NCBI GenBank assembly: GCA_963682025.1
Contig: OY821517.1
Location: 234,461,966-234,525,965 of the forward strand
Source of the DNA: Cordilura impudica
Lineage: Eukaryota > Arthropoda > Insecta > Diptera > Scathophagidae
Length of the DNA: 64,000 nucleotides
Reading direction: 5' to 3'
Part shown: positions 1 through 13,277 of the stretch, piece after piece
How the letters are laid out: every line of letters starts with the position of its first letter
Numbering within the stretch: position 1 is the first letter of the stretch
Translations under genes and position numbers: made by a program
The notes under the pieces: generated by a model
The model's database searches: none
The model's input: the letters and a program-made list of their open reading frames with translations, nothing else
What the model was told of the DNA's origin: nothing

Positions 1-3000
1 TTAAAATTAAAAAATTAAAAATTAAAAATTAAAAATTAAAAATTAAAAATTAAAATTAAAAATTAAAAATTAAAAATTAAAAATTAAAAATTAAAAATTA
101 AAAATTAAAAATTAAAAATTAAAAATTAAAAATTAAAAATTAAAAATTAAAAATTAAAATAAGCTAAAAATTAAAAAATAAAAATTAAAAATAAAAAATT
201 AAAATAAAAAATTAAAAATTAAAAATTAAAAATTAAAAATTAAAAATTAAAAATAAAAATGAAAAATTAAAAATTCAAAATTCAAAATTAAAAATTAATA
301 ATTAAAATTAAAAATTAAAAATTAAAAAATAAAAATAAAAATTAAAAATTAAAAATTAAAAATTAAAACTTAAAAAATTAAAAATTAAAAATTAAAAATT
401 AAAAATTAAAATTAAAAATTAAAAATTAAAAATTAAAAATTAAAAATTAAAAATTAAAAATTAAAAATTAAAAATTAAAAATTAAAAATTAAAAATTAAA
501 AATTAAAAATTAAAAATAAAATTAAAAATTAAAAATTAAAATTTAAAAATTAAAAATTAAAAATTAAAAATTAAAAATTAAAAATTAAAAATTAAAAATT
601 AAAAATTAAAAATAAAAATTAAAAATTAAAAATTAAAAATTAAAAATTAAAAATTAAAAATTAAAAATTAAAAATTAAAAATTAAAAATTAAAAATTAAA
701 AATTAAAAATTAAAAATTAAAAATTAAAATTAAAAATTAAAAATTAAAAATTAAAAATTAAAAATTAACAATTAAAAATTAAAAATTAAAAAATTGAATC
801 ATTAAAAAAATAAAAATTAAAAATTAAAAATTAAAAATTAAAAATTAAAAATTAAAAATTAAAAATTAAAAATTAAAAATTAAAAATTAAAAATAAAAAA
901 TTAAAAATTAAAAATTAAAAATTATAAATTAAAAATTAAAAATTAAATTTAAAAATTAAAATTAAAAATTAAAAATTAAAAATTAAAAATTAAAAATGAA
1001 TAATTAAAAATTAAAATTAAAAATTAAAAATTAAAAATTAAAAATTAAAAATTAAAAATTAAAAATTAAAAATTAAAAATTAAAGATTTAAAATTAAAAA
1101 TTAAAAATTAAAAATTAAAAATTAAAAATTAAAAATTAAAAATTAAAAATTAAAAATTAAAAATTAAAAATTAAAAATTAAAAATTAAAAATTAAAAATT
1201 AAAAATTAAAAATAAAAAATAAAAAGTTAAAAATTAAAAATTCAAAATTCAAAATTAAAAATAAATAATTAAAAATTAAAAATTAAAAATTAAAAATTAA
1301 AAATTAAAAATTAAAAATTAAAAATTAAAAATTAAAAATTAAAAATTAAAAATTAAAAATTAAAAACTAAAAATTAAAAATTAAAAATTAAAAATTAAAA
1401 ATTAAAAATTAAAAATTAAAAATTAATAATTAAAAATTAAAAATTAAAAATTAAAAATTAAAAATTAAAAATTAAAAATTAAAAATTAAAATTAAAAATT
1501 AAAAATTAAAAATTAAAATTAAAAATTAAAAATTAAAAATTAAAAATTAAAAATTAAAAATTAAAAATTAAAAATTAAAAATTAAAAATTAAAAATTAAA
1601 AATTAAAAATTAAAAATTAAAAATTAAAAATTAAAAATTAAAAATTAAAAATTAAAAATTAAAAATTAAAAATTAAAAATTAAAAATTAAAAATTAAAAA
1701 TTAAAAATTAAAAATTAAAAATTAAAAATTAAAAATTAAAAATTAAAAATTAAAAATTAAAATTAAAAATTAAAAATTAAAAATTAAAAATTAAAAATTA
1801 AAAATTAAAAATTAAAAATTAAAAATTAAAAATTAAAAATTAAAAATTAAAAATTAAAAATTAAAAATTAAAAATTAAAAATTAAAAATTAAAAATTAAA
1901 AATTAAAAATTAAAAATTAAAAATTAAAAATTAAAAATTAAAAATTAAAAATTAAAAATTAAAAATTAAAATTAAAAATTAAAAATTAAAAATTAAAAAT
2001 TAAAAATTAAAAATTAAAAATTAAAAATTAAAAATTAAAAATTAAAAATTAAAAATTAAAAATTAAAAATTAAAAATTAAAAATTAAAATTAAAAATTAA
2101 AAACTAAAAAATTAAAAGTTAAAAAATAAAAATTAAAAATTAAAAATTAAAAAAAATTAAAAATTCAAAATTCAAAATTAAAAATTAATAATTAAAAACT
2201 AAAAATTAAAAATTAAAAATTAAGAATTAAAAATTAAAAATTAAAAATTTAAAATTGAAAATTAAAAATTAAAAATTAAAATTAAAAATTAAAAATTAAT
2301 AATTAAAAATTAAAAATTAAAACTTATAAATTAAAAATTAAAAATTAAAAATTAAAAATTAAAAATTAAAAAATAAATATTAAAATTAAAAATTAAAAAT
2401 TAAAAATTAAAAATTAAAAATTAAAAATTAAAAAATAAAAAATTAAAATTAAAAATTAAAAATTAAAAATTAAAAATTAAAAATTAAAAATTAAAAATTA
2501 AAAATTAAAAATTAAAAATTAAAAAATTAAAAATTAAAAATTAAAAATTAAAAGTTAAAAATTAAAAAATAAAAATTAAAAATAAAAAATTAAAAATTAA
2601 AAATTAAAAATCAAAAATTAAAAATTAAAAATTAAAAATTAAAAATTAAAAATTAAAAATTAAAAATTAAAAATTAAAAATTAAAAATTAAAAATTAAAA
2701 ATTAAAAATTAAAAATTAAAAATTAAAAATTAAAAATTAAAAATTAAAAATTAAAAATTAAAAATTAAAAATCAAAAATTAAAAATTAAAAATTACAAAT
2801 TAAAAATTAAAAATTAAAAATTAAAAATTAAAAATTAAAAATTAAAAATTAAAAATTAAAAATTAAAAATTAAAAATTAAAAATTATAAATTAAAAATTA
2901 AAAATTAAAAATTAAAAATTAAAAATTAAAAATTAAAAATTAAAAATTAAAAATTAAAAATTAAAAATTAAAAATTAAAAATTAAAAATTAAAAATCAAA

Positions 3001-6000
3001 AATTAAAAATTAAAAATAAAAAATTAAAAATTAAAAATTAAAAATTAATAATTAAAAATTAAAAATTAAAAATTAAAAATTAAAAATTAAAAATTAAAAA
3101 TTAAAAATTTAAAATTAAAAATTAAAAATTAAAAATTAAAAATTAAAAATTAAAAATTAAAAATTAAAAATTAAAAATTAAAAATTAAAAATTAAAAATT
3201 AAAAATTAAAAATTAAAAATTAAAAATTTAAAATTAAAAATTTAAAATTAAAAATTTAAAATTAAAAATTAAAAATTAAAAATTAAAAATTAAAAATTAA
3301 AAATTAAAAATTAAAAATTAAAAATTAAAAATTAAAAATTAAAAATTAAAAATTAAAAATTAAAAATTAAAAATTAAAAATTAAAAATAAAAATTAAAAA
3401 TTAAAAATTAAAAATTAAAAATTAAAAATTAAAAATTAAAAATTAAAAATTAAAAATTAAAAATTAAAAATTAAAAATTAAAAATTAAAAATTAAAAATT
3501 AAAAATTAAAAATTAAAAATTAAAAATTAAAAATTAACAATTAAAAATTAAAAATTAAAAATTAAACATTAAAAATTAAAAATTAAAAATTAAAAATTAA
3601 AAATTAAAAATTAAAAATTAAAAATTAAAAATTAAAAATTAAAAATTAAAAATTAAAAATTAAAAATTAAAAATTAAAAATTAAAAATTAAAAATTAAAA
3701 ATTAAAAATTAAAAATTAAAAATTAAAAATAAAAAATTAAAAATTAAAAATTAAAAATTAAAAATTAAAAATTAAAAATTATAAATTAAAAATTAAAAAT
3801 TAAAAATTAAAAATTAAAAATTAAAAATTAAAAATTAAAAATTAAAAATTAAAAATTAAAAATTAAAAATTAAAAATTAAAAATTAAAAATTAAAAATTA
3901 AAAATTAAAAATTAAAAATTAAAAATTAAAAATGAATAATTAAAAATTAAAAATTAAAAATTAAAAATTAAAAATTAAAAATTAAAAATTAAAAATTAAA
4001 AATTAAAAATTAAAAACTAAAAAATTAAAAATTAAAAATTAAAAGTTAAAAAATAAAAATTAAAAATTAAAAATTAAAAAAAAATTAAAAATTCAAAATT
4101 CAAAATTAAAAATTAATAATTAAAAATTAAAAATTAAAAATTAAAAATTAAAATTAAAAATTAAAAATAAAAAATTAAAAATTAAAAATTAAAAATTAAA
4201 AATTAAAAATTAAAAATTATAAATTAAAAATTAAAAATTAAAAATTAAAAATTAAAAATTAAAAATTAAAAATTAAAAATGAATAATTAAAAATTAAAAA
4301 TTAAAAATTAAAAATTAAAAATTAAAAATTAAAAATTAAAAATTAAAAATTAAAAATTAAAAATTAAAAATTAAAAATTAAAAATTAAAAATTAAAGATT
4401 TAAAAATTAAAAATTAAAAATTAAAAATTAAAAATTAAAAATTAAAAATTAAAAATTAAAAATTAAAAATTAAAAATTAAAAATTAAAAATTAAAAATTA
4501 AAAATTAAAAATTAAAAATTAAAAATTAAAAATTAAAAATTAAAAATTAAAAATTAAAAATTAAAAATTAAAAATTAAAAATTAAAAATTAAAATTAAAA
4601 ATTAAAATTAAAAATTAAAAATTAAAAATTAAAAATTAAAAATTAAAAATTAAAAATTAAAAATTAAAAATTAAAAATTAAAAATTAAAAATTAAAAATT
4701 AAAAATTAAAAATTAAAAATTAAAAATTAAAAATTAAAAATTAAAAACTAAAAAATTAAAAATTAAAAGTTAAAAATAAAAATTAAAAATTAAAAATTAA
4801 AAAAAAATTAAAACTTTCAAAATTCAAAAAAATTAAAAATTAATAATTAAAAACTAAAAATTAAAAATTAAAAATTAAAAATTAAGAATTAAAAATTAAA
4901 AATTAAAAATTTAAAATTGAAAATTAAAAATTAAAAATTAAAATTAAAAATTAAAAATTAATAATTAAAAATTAAAAATTAAAACTTATAAATTAAAAAT
5001 TAAAAATTAAAAATTAAAAATTAAAAATTAAAAAATAAAAATTAAAATTAAAAATTAAAAATTAAAAATTAAAAATTAAAAATTAAAATTAAAAAATAAA
5101 AAATTAAAATTAAAAATTAAAAATTAAAAATTAAAAATTAAAAATTAAAAATTAAAAATTAAAAATTAAAAATTAAAAATTTAAAATTAAAAATTAAAAA
5201 ATTAAAAATTAAAAATTAAAAATTAAAAATTAAAAGTTAAAAATTAAAAAATAAAAATTAAAAATAAAAAATTAAAAATAAATAAAAATTCAAAAATAAA
5301 AAATTAAAATTAAAAATTAAAAATTAAAAATTAAAAATTAAAAATTAAAAATTAAAAATTAAAAATTAAAAATTAAAAATTAAAAATTAAAAATTAAAAA
5401 TTAAAAATTAAAAATTAAAAATTAAAAATTAAAAATTAAAAATTAAAAATTAAAAATTAAAAATTAAAAATTAAAAATTAAAAATTAAAATTAAAAATTA
5501 AAAATTAAAAATTAAAAATTAAAAATTAAAAATTAAAAATTAAAAATTAAAAATTAAAAATTAAAAATTAAAAATTAAAAATTAAAAATTAAAAATTAAA
5601 AATTAAAAATTAAAAATTAAAAATTAAAAATAAAAATTAAAAATTAAAAATTAAAAATTAAAAATTAAAAATTAATAAATAAAATTAAAAATTAAAAATT
5701 AAAAATTAAAAATTAAAAATTAAAAATTAAAAATTAAAAATTAAAAATTAAAAATTAAAAATTAAAAATTAAAAATTAAAATTAAAATTAAAAATTAAAA
5801 ATTAAAAATTAAAAATAAAAAATTAAAAATTAAAAATTAAAAATTAATAATTAAAAATTAAAAATTAAAAATTAAAAATTAAAAATTAAAATTAAAAATT
5901 AAAAATTAAAAATTAAAAATTAAAAATTAAAAATTAAAATTAAAAATTAAAAATTAAAAATTAAAAATTAAAAATTAAAAATTAAAAATTAAAAATTAAA

Positions 6001-9000
6001 AATTTAAAATTAAAAATTTAAAATTAAAAATTAAAAATTAAAATTAAAAATTAAAAATTAAAAATTAAAAATTAAAAATTAAAAATTAAAAATTAAAAAT
6101 TAAAAATTAAAAATTAAAAATTAAAAATTAAAAATTAAAAATTAAAAATTAAAAATTAAAAATTAAAAATTAAAAATTAAAAATTAAAAATAAAAATTAA
6201 AATTAAAAATTAAAAATTAAAAATTAAAAATTAAAATTAAAAATTAAAAATTAAAAATTAAAAATTAAAAATTAAAAATTAAAAATTAAAAATTAAAAAT
6301 TAAAAATTAAAAATTAAAAATTAAAAATTAAAAATTAAAATTAAAAATTAACAATTAAAAATTAAAAATTAAAAATTAAACATTAAAAATTAAAAATTAA
6401 AAATTAAAAATTAAAAATTAAAAATTAAAAATTAAAAATTAAAAATTAAAAATTAAAAATTAAAAATTAAAAATAAAAAATAAAAAATTAAAAATTAAAA
6501 ATTAAAAATTAAAAATTATAAATTAAAAATTAAAAATTAAAAATTAAAAATTAAAAATTAAAAATTAAAAATTAAAAATTAAAAATGAATAATTAAAAAT
6601 TAAAAATTAAAAATTAAAAATTAAAAATTAAAAATTAAAAATTAAAAATTAAAAATTAAAGATTTAAAATTAAAAATTAAAAATTAAAAATTAAAAATTA
6701 AAAATTAAAAATTAAAAATTAAAAATTAAAAATAAAAAATAAAAAGTTAAAAATTAAAAATTCAAAATTCAAAATTAAAAATAAATAATTAAAAATTAAA
6801 AATTAAAAATTAAAAATTAAAAATTTAAAATTAAAAATTAAAAATTAAAAATTAAAAATTAAAAATTAAAAATTAAAAATTAAAAACTAAAAATTAAAAA
6901 TTAAAAATTAAAAATTAAAAATTATAAATTAAAAATTAAAAATTAAAAATTAAAAATTAAAAATTAAAAATTAAAAATGAATAATTAAAAATTAAAAATA
7001 AAAATTAAAAATTAAAAATTAAAAATTAAAAATTAAAAATTAAAGATTTAAAATTAAAAATTAAAAATTAAAAATTAAAAATTAAAAATTAAAAATTAAA
7101 AATTAAAAATTAAAAATTAAAAATAAAAAATAAAAAGTTAAAAATTAAAAATTCAAAATTCAAAATTAAAAATAAATAATTAAAAATTAAAAATTAAAAA
7201 TTAAAAATTAAAAATTTAAAATTAAAAATTAAAAATTAAAAATTAAAAATTAAAAATTAAAAATTAAAAATTAAAAATTAAAAACTAAAAATTAAAAATT
7301 AAAAATTAAAAATTAAAAATTAAAAATTAATAATTAAAAATTAAAAATTAAAAATTAAAAATTAAAAATTAAAAATTAAAAATTAAAAATTAAAAATTAA
7401 AAATTAAAAATTAAAAATTAAAAATTAAAAATTAAAAATTAAAAATTAAAAATTAAAAATTAAAAATTAAAAATTAAAAATTAAAAATTAAAAATTAAAA
7501 ATTAAAAATTAAAAATTAAAAATTAAAAATTAAAAATTCAAAAATTAAAAATTAAAAATTACAAATTAAAAATTAAAAATTAAAAATTAAAAATTAAAAA
7601 TTAAAAATTAAAAAATTAAAAATTAAAAATTAAAAATTAAAAATTAAAAATTAAAAATTAAAAATTAAAAATTAAAAATTAAAAATTATAAATTAAAAAT
7701 TAAAAATTAAAAATTAAAAATTAAAAATTAAAAATTAAAAATTAAAAATTAAAAATTAAAAATTAAAAATTAAAAAATTAAAAATTAAAAATTAAAAATT
7801 AAAAATTAAAAATTAAAAATAAAAAATTAAAAATTAAAAATTAAAAATTAATAATTAAAAATTAAAAATTAAAAATTAAAAATTAAAAATTAAAAATTTA
7901 AAATTAAAAATTAAAAATTAAAAATTAAAAATTAAAAATTAAAAATTAAAAATTAAAAATTAAAAATTAAAAATTAAAAATTAAAAATTAAAAATTAAAA
8001 ATTAAAAATTAAAAATTAAAAATTAAAAATTAAAAATTTAAAATTAAAAATTTAAAATTAAAAATTAAAAATTAAAAATTAAAAATTAAAAATTAAAAAT
8101 TAAAAATTAAAAATTAAAAATTAAAAATTAAAAATTAAAAATTAAAAATTAAAAATTAAAAATTAAAAATTAAAAATTAAAAATTAAAAATTAAAAATTA
8201 AAAATTAAAAATTAAAAATTAAAAATAAAAATTAGAAATTAAAAATTAAAAATTAAAAAATTAAAAATTAAAAATTAAAAATTAAAAATTAAAAATTAAA
8301 AATTAAAAATTAAAAATTAAAAATTAAAAATTAAAAATTAAAAATTAAAATTAAAAATTAAAAATTAAAAATTAAAAATTAAAAATTAAAAATTAAAAAT
8401 TAAAAATTAAAAATTAACAATTAAAAATTAAAAATTAAAAATTAAACATTAAAAATTAAAAATTAAAAATTAAAAATTAAAAATTAAAAATTAAAAATTA
8501 AAAATTAAAAATTAAAAATTAAAAATTAAAAATTAAAAATAAAAAATTAAAAATTAAAAATTAAAAATTATAAATTAAAAATTAAAAATTAAAAATTAAA
8601 AATTAAAAATTAAAAATTAAAAATTAAAAATTAAAAATTAAAAATGAATAATTAAAAATTAAAAATTAAAAATTAAAAATTAAAAATTAAAAATTAAAAA
8701 TTAAAAATTAAAAATTAAAGATTTAAAATTAAAAATTAAAAATTAAAAATTAAAAATTAAAAATTAAAAATTAAAAATTAAAAATTAAAAATTAAAAATA
8801 AAAAATAAAAAGTTAAAAATTAAAAATTCAAAATTCAAAATTAAAAATAAATAATTAAAAATTAAAAATTAAAAATTAAAAATTAAAAATTTAAAATTAA
8901 AAATTAAAAATTAAAAATTAAAAATTAAAAATTAAAAATTAAAAACTAAAAATTAAAAATTAAAAATTAAAAATTAAAAATTAATAATTAAAAATTAAAA

Positions 9001-10072
9001 ATTAAAAATTAAAAATTAAAAATTAAAATTAAAAATTAAAAATTAAAAATTAAAAATTAAAAAATTAAAAATTAAAAATTAAAAATTAAAAATTAAAAAT
9101 TAAAAATTAAAAATTAAAAATTAAAAATTAAAAATTAAAAATTAAAAATTAAAAATTAAAAATTAAAAATTAAAAATTAAAAATTAAAAATTAAAAATTA
9201 AAAATTAAAAATTAAAAATTAAAAATTAAAAATTAAAAATTAAAAATTAAAAATTAAAAATTAAAAATTAAAAATTAAAAATTAAAAATTAAAAATTAAA
9301 AATTAAAAATTAAAAATTAAAAATTAAAAATTAAAAATTAAAAATTAAAAATTAAAAATTAAAAATTAAAAATTAAAAATTAAAAATTAAAAATTAAAAA
9401 TTAAAAATTAAAAATTAAAAATTAAAAATTAAAAATTTAAAATTTAAAATTAAAATTAAAAATTAAAAATTAAAAATTAAAATTAAAAATTAAAAATTAA
9501 AAAATTAAAAATTAAAAATTAAAAATTAAAAATTAAAAATTAAAAATTAAAAATTAAAAATTAAAAATTAAAATTAAAAATTAAAAATTAAAAATTAAAA
9601 ATTAAAAATTAAAAATTAAAAATTAAAAATTAAAAATTAAAAATTAAAAATTAAAAATTAAAAATTAAAAATTAAAAATTAAAAATTAAAAATTAAAAAT
9701 TAAAAATTAAAAATTAAAAATTAAAAATTAAAAATTAAAAATTAAAAATTAAAAATTAAAAATTAAAAATTAAAAATTAAAAATTAAAAATTAAAAATTA
9801 AAAATTAAAAATTAAAAATTAAAAACTAAAAAATTAAAAATTAAAAATTAAAAGTTAAAAAATAAAAATTAAAAATTAAAAATTAAAAAAAAATTAAAAA
9901 TTAAAAATTAAAAATTAAAAATTAAAAATTAAAAATTAAAATTAAAAATTAAAAATTAAAAATTAAAAATTAAAAATTAAAAATTAAAAATTAAAAATTA
10001 AAAACTAAAAAATTAAAAATTAAAAATTAAAGTTAAAAATAAAAATTAAAAATTAAAAAAAAATTAAAAATT
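1..10072. repeat. (TAAAAAT)n 7-bp satellite array
   Basis: About 10 kb of a 7-bp tandem repeat, TAAAAAT (equally ATTAAAA), with hardly any G or C. Interruptions are single-base indels and rare substitutions such as TTCAAAATTC, AAAGATTT, GAATAATT and AAAACTAAAAAA. These variants recur in fixed combinations, so the array has higher-order structure. No coding potential is present on either strand. Simple AT satellites of this kind are typical of fly pericentromeric or Y heterochromatin; that placement is inference. The array is cut by the assembly gap, so its true length is unknown. Confidence 0.97.
6584..7185. repeat. Higher-order variant block of the satellite (two adjacent copies)
   Basis: A variant block of about 200 bp runs GAATAATT, then AAAGATTT, then AAAAAGTT, then TTCAAAATTC, then AAATAAATAATT, with plain heptamers between. 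It occurs twice here (about 6586-6790 and 6978-7185) and again near 998-1270 and 8644-8850. Shared private variants in the same order show that these stretches were copied as blocks rather than mutating independently. Confidence 0.75.
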
Positions 10073-10272
10073 NNNNNNNNNNNNNNNNNNNNNNNNNNNN
10101 NNNNNNNNNNNNNNNNNNNNNNNNNNNNNNNNNNNNNNNNNNNNNNNNNNNNNNNNNNNNNNNNNNNNNNNNNNNNNNNNNNNNNNNNNNNNNNNNNNNN
10201 NNNNNNNNNNNNNNNNNNNNNNNNNNNNNNNNNNNNNNNNNNNNNNNNNNNNNNNNNNNNNNNNNNNNNNNN
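10073..10272. other. Assembly gap (200 N)
   Basis: Exactly 200 N characters separate the satellite from the retrotransposon array. A round length suggests a placeholder gap, so true distance and adjacency of the two sides are unproven. The left part of the first LTR is hidden in it. Confidence 0.98.
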
Positions 10273-11594
10273 ATACAAAACAAACAACTTTGTCAAAATT
10301 TCTTTTTCCATGTTCTGGTGCACGATCTCTTTAGACGTATATATTTTTTTTTCTTACATTCCGCGACACTGTGCAAATAATAGAACGCGTACAATCATTA
10401 TAATTATTCTTTTGCAATTAACTTAGCTTTTAACTTAAATAAAAATTTTATCATTTTAGAAAATAACTTTAGAGTTTTTGTTTATTTTTTTTAACAGCAA
10501 GTAATTAAAGTTTATTAGTTTTCACTTTGTTTTTATGAGAGACGCGATCTACTTAAAGGCTGTTGCGATGCTTTACAATTCTAATTCAGCACCAGAATGT
10601 GATTGACAGCAAACCGTGGAAAAAAACTGAACGAATGTATTTTTGATCCGTTTTTGGTAAGCCTTTGTCTCATGGAGTTGACTCTTTCCTGCTCCCTACG
10701 AATCTCTTTTCGTAAACCAAGAGTTATAGGAAGATGAATTTACACACAGAAATTGTCGACGAAATTAACCTTACAAAGTGGAGGCGGCCTGGAATGAATT
10801 TTCGGTTCGGAATAAGACTCAGGGCTTTTTTAAGAATTTCCTTAAGCATCGATTTACCGATTTAGGTTTCTTCCGGGACAATCGTTTTAACGCCTAATTA
10901 TCCAGTTGACTAGCAATAAGGAAAATTGTGATATCCAACGGAGAGGTTAGGTTTAAATTAATTCCAAATTTTAGGTTTAAGTGAATAGCATCCAATTATC
11001 TTTAAAATCCACAAACGTAAGAACCATTTCTGGTAAAGTTATAATTTATTGTAATTTAAATTAATTTTACATTTAAGTTTCAGTAGGTAATATGAATTTT
11101 AAATTTGCTATGTAGTACCACACTCTAAACAGGAAAGAACGCTCGTTTCCTTTTACCTAATTACTGTAACTTTCTGAGAACCTCATGTCATTTGGACTTT
11201 GTACCTTAGGCCGTTCGGAGTAAAAACCATGTAATTGCAGGTCTTTAAACAGATCAACGAGGGTTTGTTGTTATTCTGTGGAATTTGGCAGCACTTAATT
11301 ATCGTGATGTTAAAACATAAAATGTTTATGTCAATACTGGGTATAGTTGTCGTAGCAGATTTTGTAGAAGTTTTCTTTCTAATATTATTTAATAATTTAT
11401 AAACGAGATTTTCGATAGCATAAAAACAATAACACGAATTTGGAAATTGTTAAACAATTAACGTTATAGTATTTTAATTTTTCTTTATCATAATCAACCA
11501 AATTGTATGAATATTATATTTGGCAAACAGTATGACATTTTCGCAAACAACAAAAAAAACTCAGAAATTAAAATCACCAGGATTGTCCGTTACA
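10273..11594 (-). repeat. Partial LTR at the left edge of the array (3' LTR of unit 1)
   Basis: This segment matches the right-hand parts of LTR A (from 24859), LTR B (from 38511) and LTR C (from 53337) almost base for base. It ends at the same boundary, GTTACA at 11594, which read on the element strand is the LTR start TGTAAC. The rest of this LTR lies beyond the gap. It has no significant ORF. It shares several private variants with the rightmost LTR rather than with LTR A and B. Confidence 0.85.
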
Positions 11595-11640
11595 AAACCG
11601 GATAATATGGAGACTTTTGATCAGATTAGCCGGAAACCAA

Positions 11641-12695
11641 TCACGCTTTAATGTCTTTTGCATGATTGGTACCTACCGAATTTCCTTCAATATCCTCCAG
11701 AAGATAGTAGCAATTACCTAATTTTTCCTTTACTCGGGATTTAATAAACATTGGACTAAATTTAGCGTTGAACTTTTTTTCTGCATTGCTTTGGGCAAAA
11801 TTGCGCCTGAATACCTCTTGACCGACAATATAGCTAATAGGTCGAGCTCTAAGATTGTATTGTTTGGAGTTATTTTCTTTATATTTGCCGAATTTTGATT
11901 TCTGATTAAAGTCAACTGATCATCACGTTCGAGTTTCATAAGGGGTTCCTCTAAAGATTGAATCGTTTTTAACATCTTAAATGATGTTCCATGTGTTACC
12001 ATGTTAAAACCATATAACGCGTGATAAGGAGAAAAACCTATAGAATTGTGAACTGAATTGCGTAAAGCACAACTTATGGATGAAATATTCACATCCCACT
12101 CACGGTGATCTTTTTTCAAATATGCTCGAATAGCAGCAATAATCGACCTATTTACCCGTTCGGAGGCATTACTTTGCGGAGCATATAGTGCAGTATACGT
12201 ATTATGGATACCATATTTAGTTAGGAAAGCGTTAAAGTCATTGCTTTTAAACTGACTACCATTGTCGCTTATTACTACTTCCGGTACTCCATAATGGTGA
12301 AAAACTTGACTTTCCATAAAATCGATGATAACTAAGGAGGTAAATTTTTTAAGTGGACATAACCAGTGGTATTTTGAAAAATGATCTAGGACAATTAACA
12401 ACCCAATAAACCCCTTTTTACTCCTCGGATATGGTCCAAGAAGATCAACATAATACCGCTGAAATGGCCTTACAGAAGTAGCCATTTTACCCATTTCCGG
12501 TTTAAGGTTTTGATTTGTTGCCTTCGTCGCCTTACACACATCACAAGCTTTTATATAATGTTTTACTTCGGTCACTAGCCGAGGCCAATAAAAGTGCCTA
12601 CGAATAAGCTCCAGGGCTTTTCCAACTCCACCATGTGCAGCAAGAACTGAATCATGAAACCTCTTAAGAATCTCTCCTCGAAGTTGTTCAGGGAT
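11641..12695 (-). pseudogene. pol: pol integrase region, copy 1 (broken)
   Basis: Integrase inserts the retrotransposon cDNA into host DNA. The frame is continuous with RNase H except for a TAG at 12696-12698. An HHCC-type zinc-binding region comes first (two His in FHDSVLAAH, then CDVC), followed by the catalytic core: Asp in YYVDLLGP, Asp in ISDNGSQF, Glu in SNASER. There are 34 residues between the second Asp and the Glu by my count, one fewer than the usual 35. A 10-nt deletion near 11877, relative to copy 3, shifts the frame in the C-terminal domain. The original stop would be the TGA at 11641-11643. Non-functional as it stands. Confidence 0.9.
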
Positions 12696-13277
12696 CTATA
12701 ACATCCAACAATTTGAATCAATCTTTTCATTACCTGTTGCAAACGTAGTCCTAATATAAATATATTTCTCGATAATTCTTATATCCGGATAACAAGATTC
12801 GTCTTTAGCAAATGTTTCTTTTAGCGCCACATAATCCTTATCTAAGAAGTGTACAGAGTCTAGGTCAATTTCAGGTCCTATTAATTCCATCGAAGCTAAT
12901 TCACCCTCATGCATTCGACTGAGTGCATCAGGAACAATGTTGTCTTTACCTTTTCTGTGGCTAATTGAAAACTGATAAGACTGAAGTTTTAAAACCCATC
13001 GGGCAAGTCGACCTATCAAATTCGGCTGTCGCATCAGCCAAACCAAGCTACTGTGGTCCGTGATGACTTCAAATTCCTGCAGCTCAATATAACATCTAAA
13101 CCGATCGATTGCTTCTATTGCAGCCAGACATTCTTTTTCTGTCACTGAATAATTTCTCTGTGCGGTATTCAGTTTTTTGGACATAAAAGCTATTGGGGTT
13201 TCTTCACCATTGTCTCCAAGTTGTACCGATACAGCCACTATTCCAAAATCGCTGGCATCACAATGAATATAAAATTT
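12696..13277 (-). pseudogene. pol: pol RNase H domain, copy 1
   Basis: RNase H degrades the RNA strand of the RNA-DNA hybrid during reverse transcription. The reading frame is 194 codons. The four expected acidic positions are visible: Asp in CDASDFGI, Glu in TEKECLAA, Asp in VITDHSSL and Asp in VPDALSR. It is cut off from RT by an in-frame TAG at 13278-13280 and a 1-nt deletion just upstream near 13290. It is cut off from integrase by a TAG at 12696. The domain itself is nearly undamaged, with one Gly-to-Val change near its start compared with copies 2 and 3. Confidence 0.9.

Noticed and set aside
1..10072. CRISPR-like or telomeric interpretation of the heptamer array
   Set aside because: No spacer structure and no G-rich strand; it is a simple AT satellite in what appears to be an insect genome.
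10033..10323. ORFs crossing the N stretch near 10033-10323
   Set aside because: They consist almost entirely of unknown residues over the gap.
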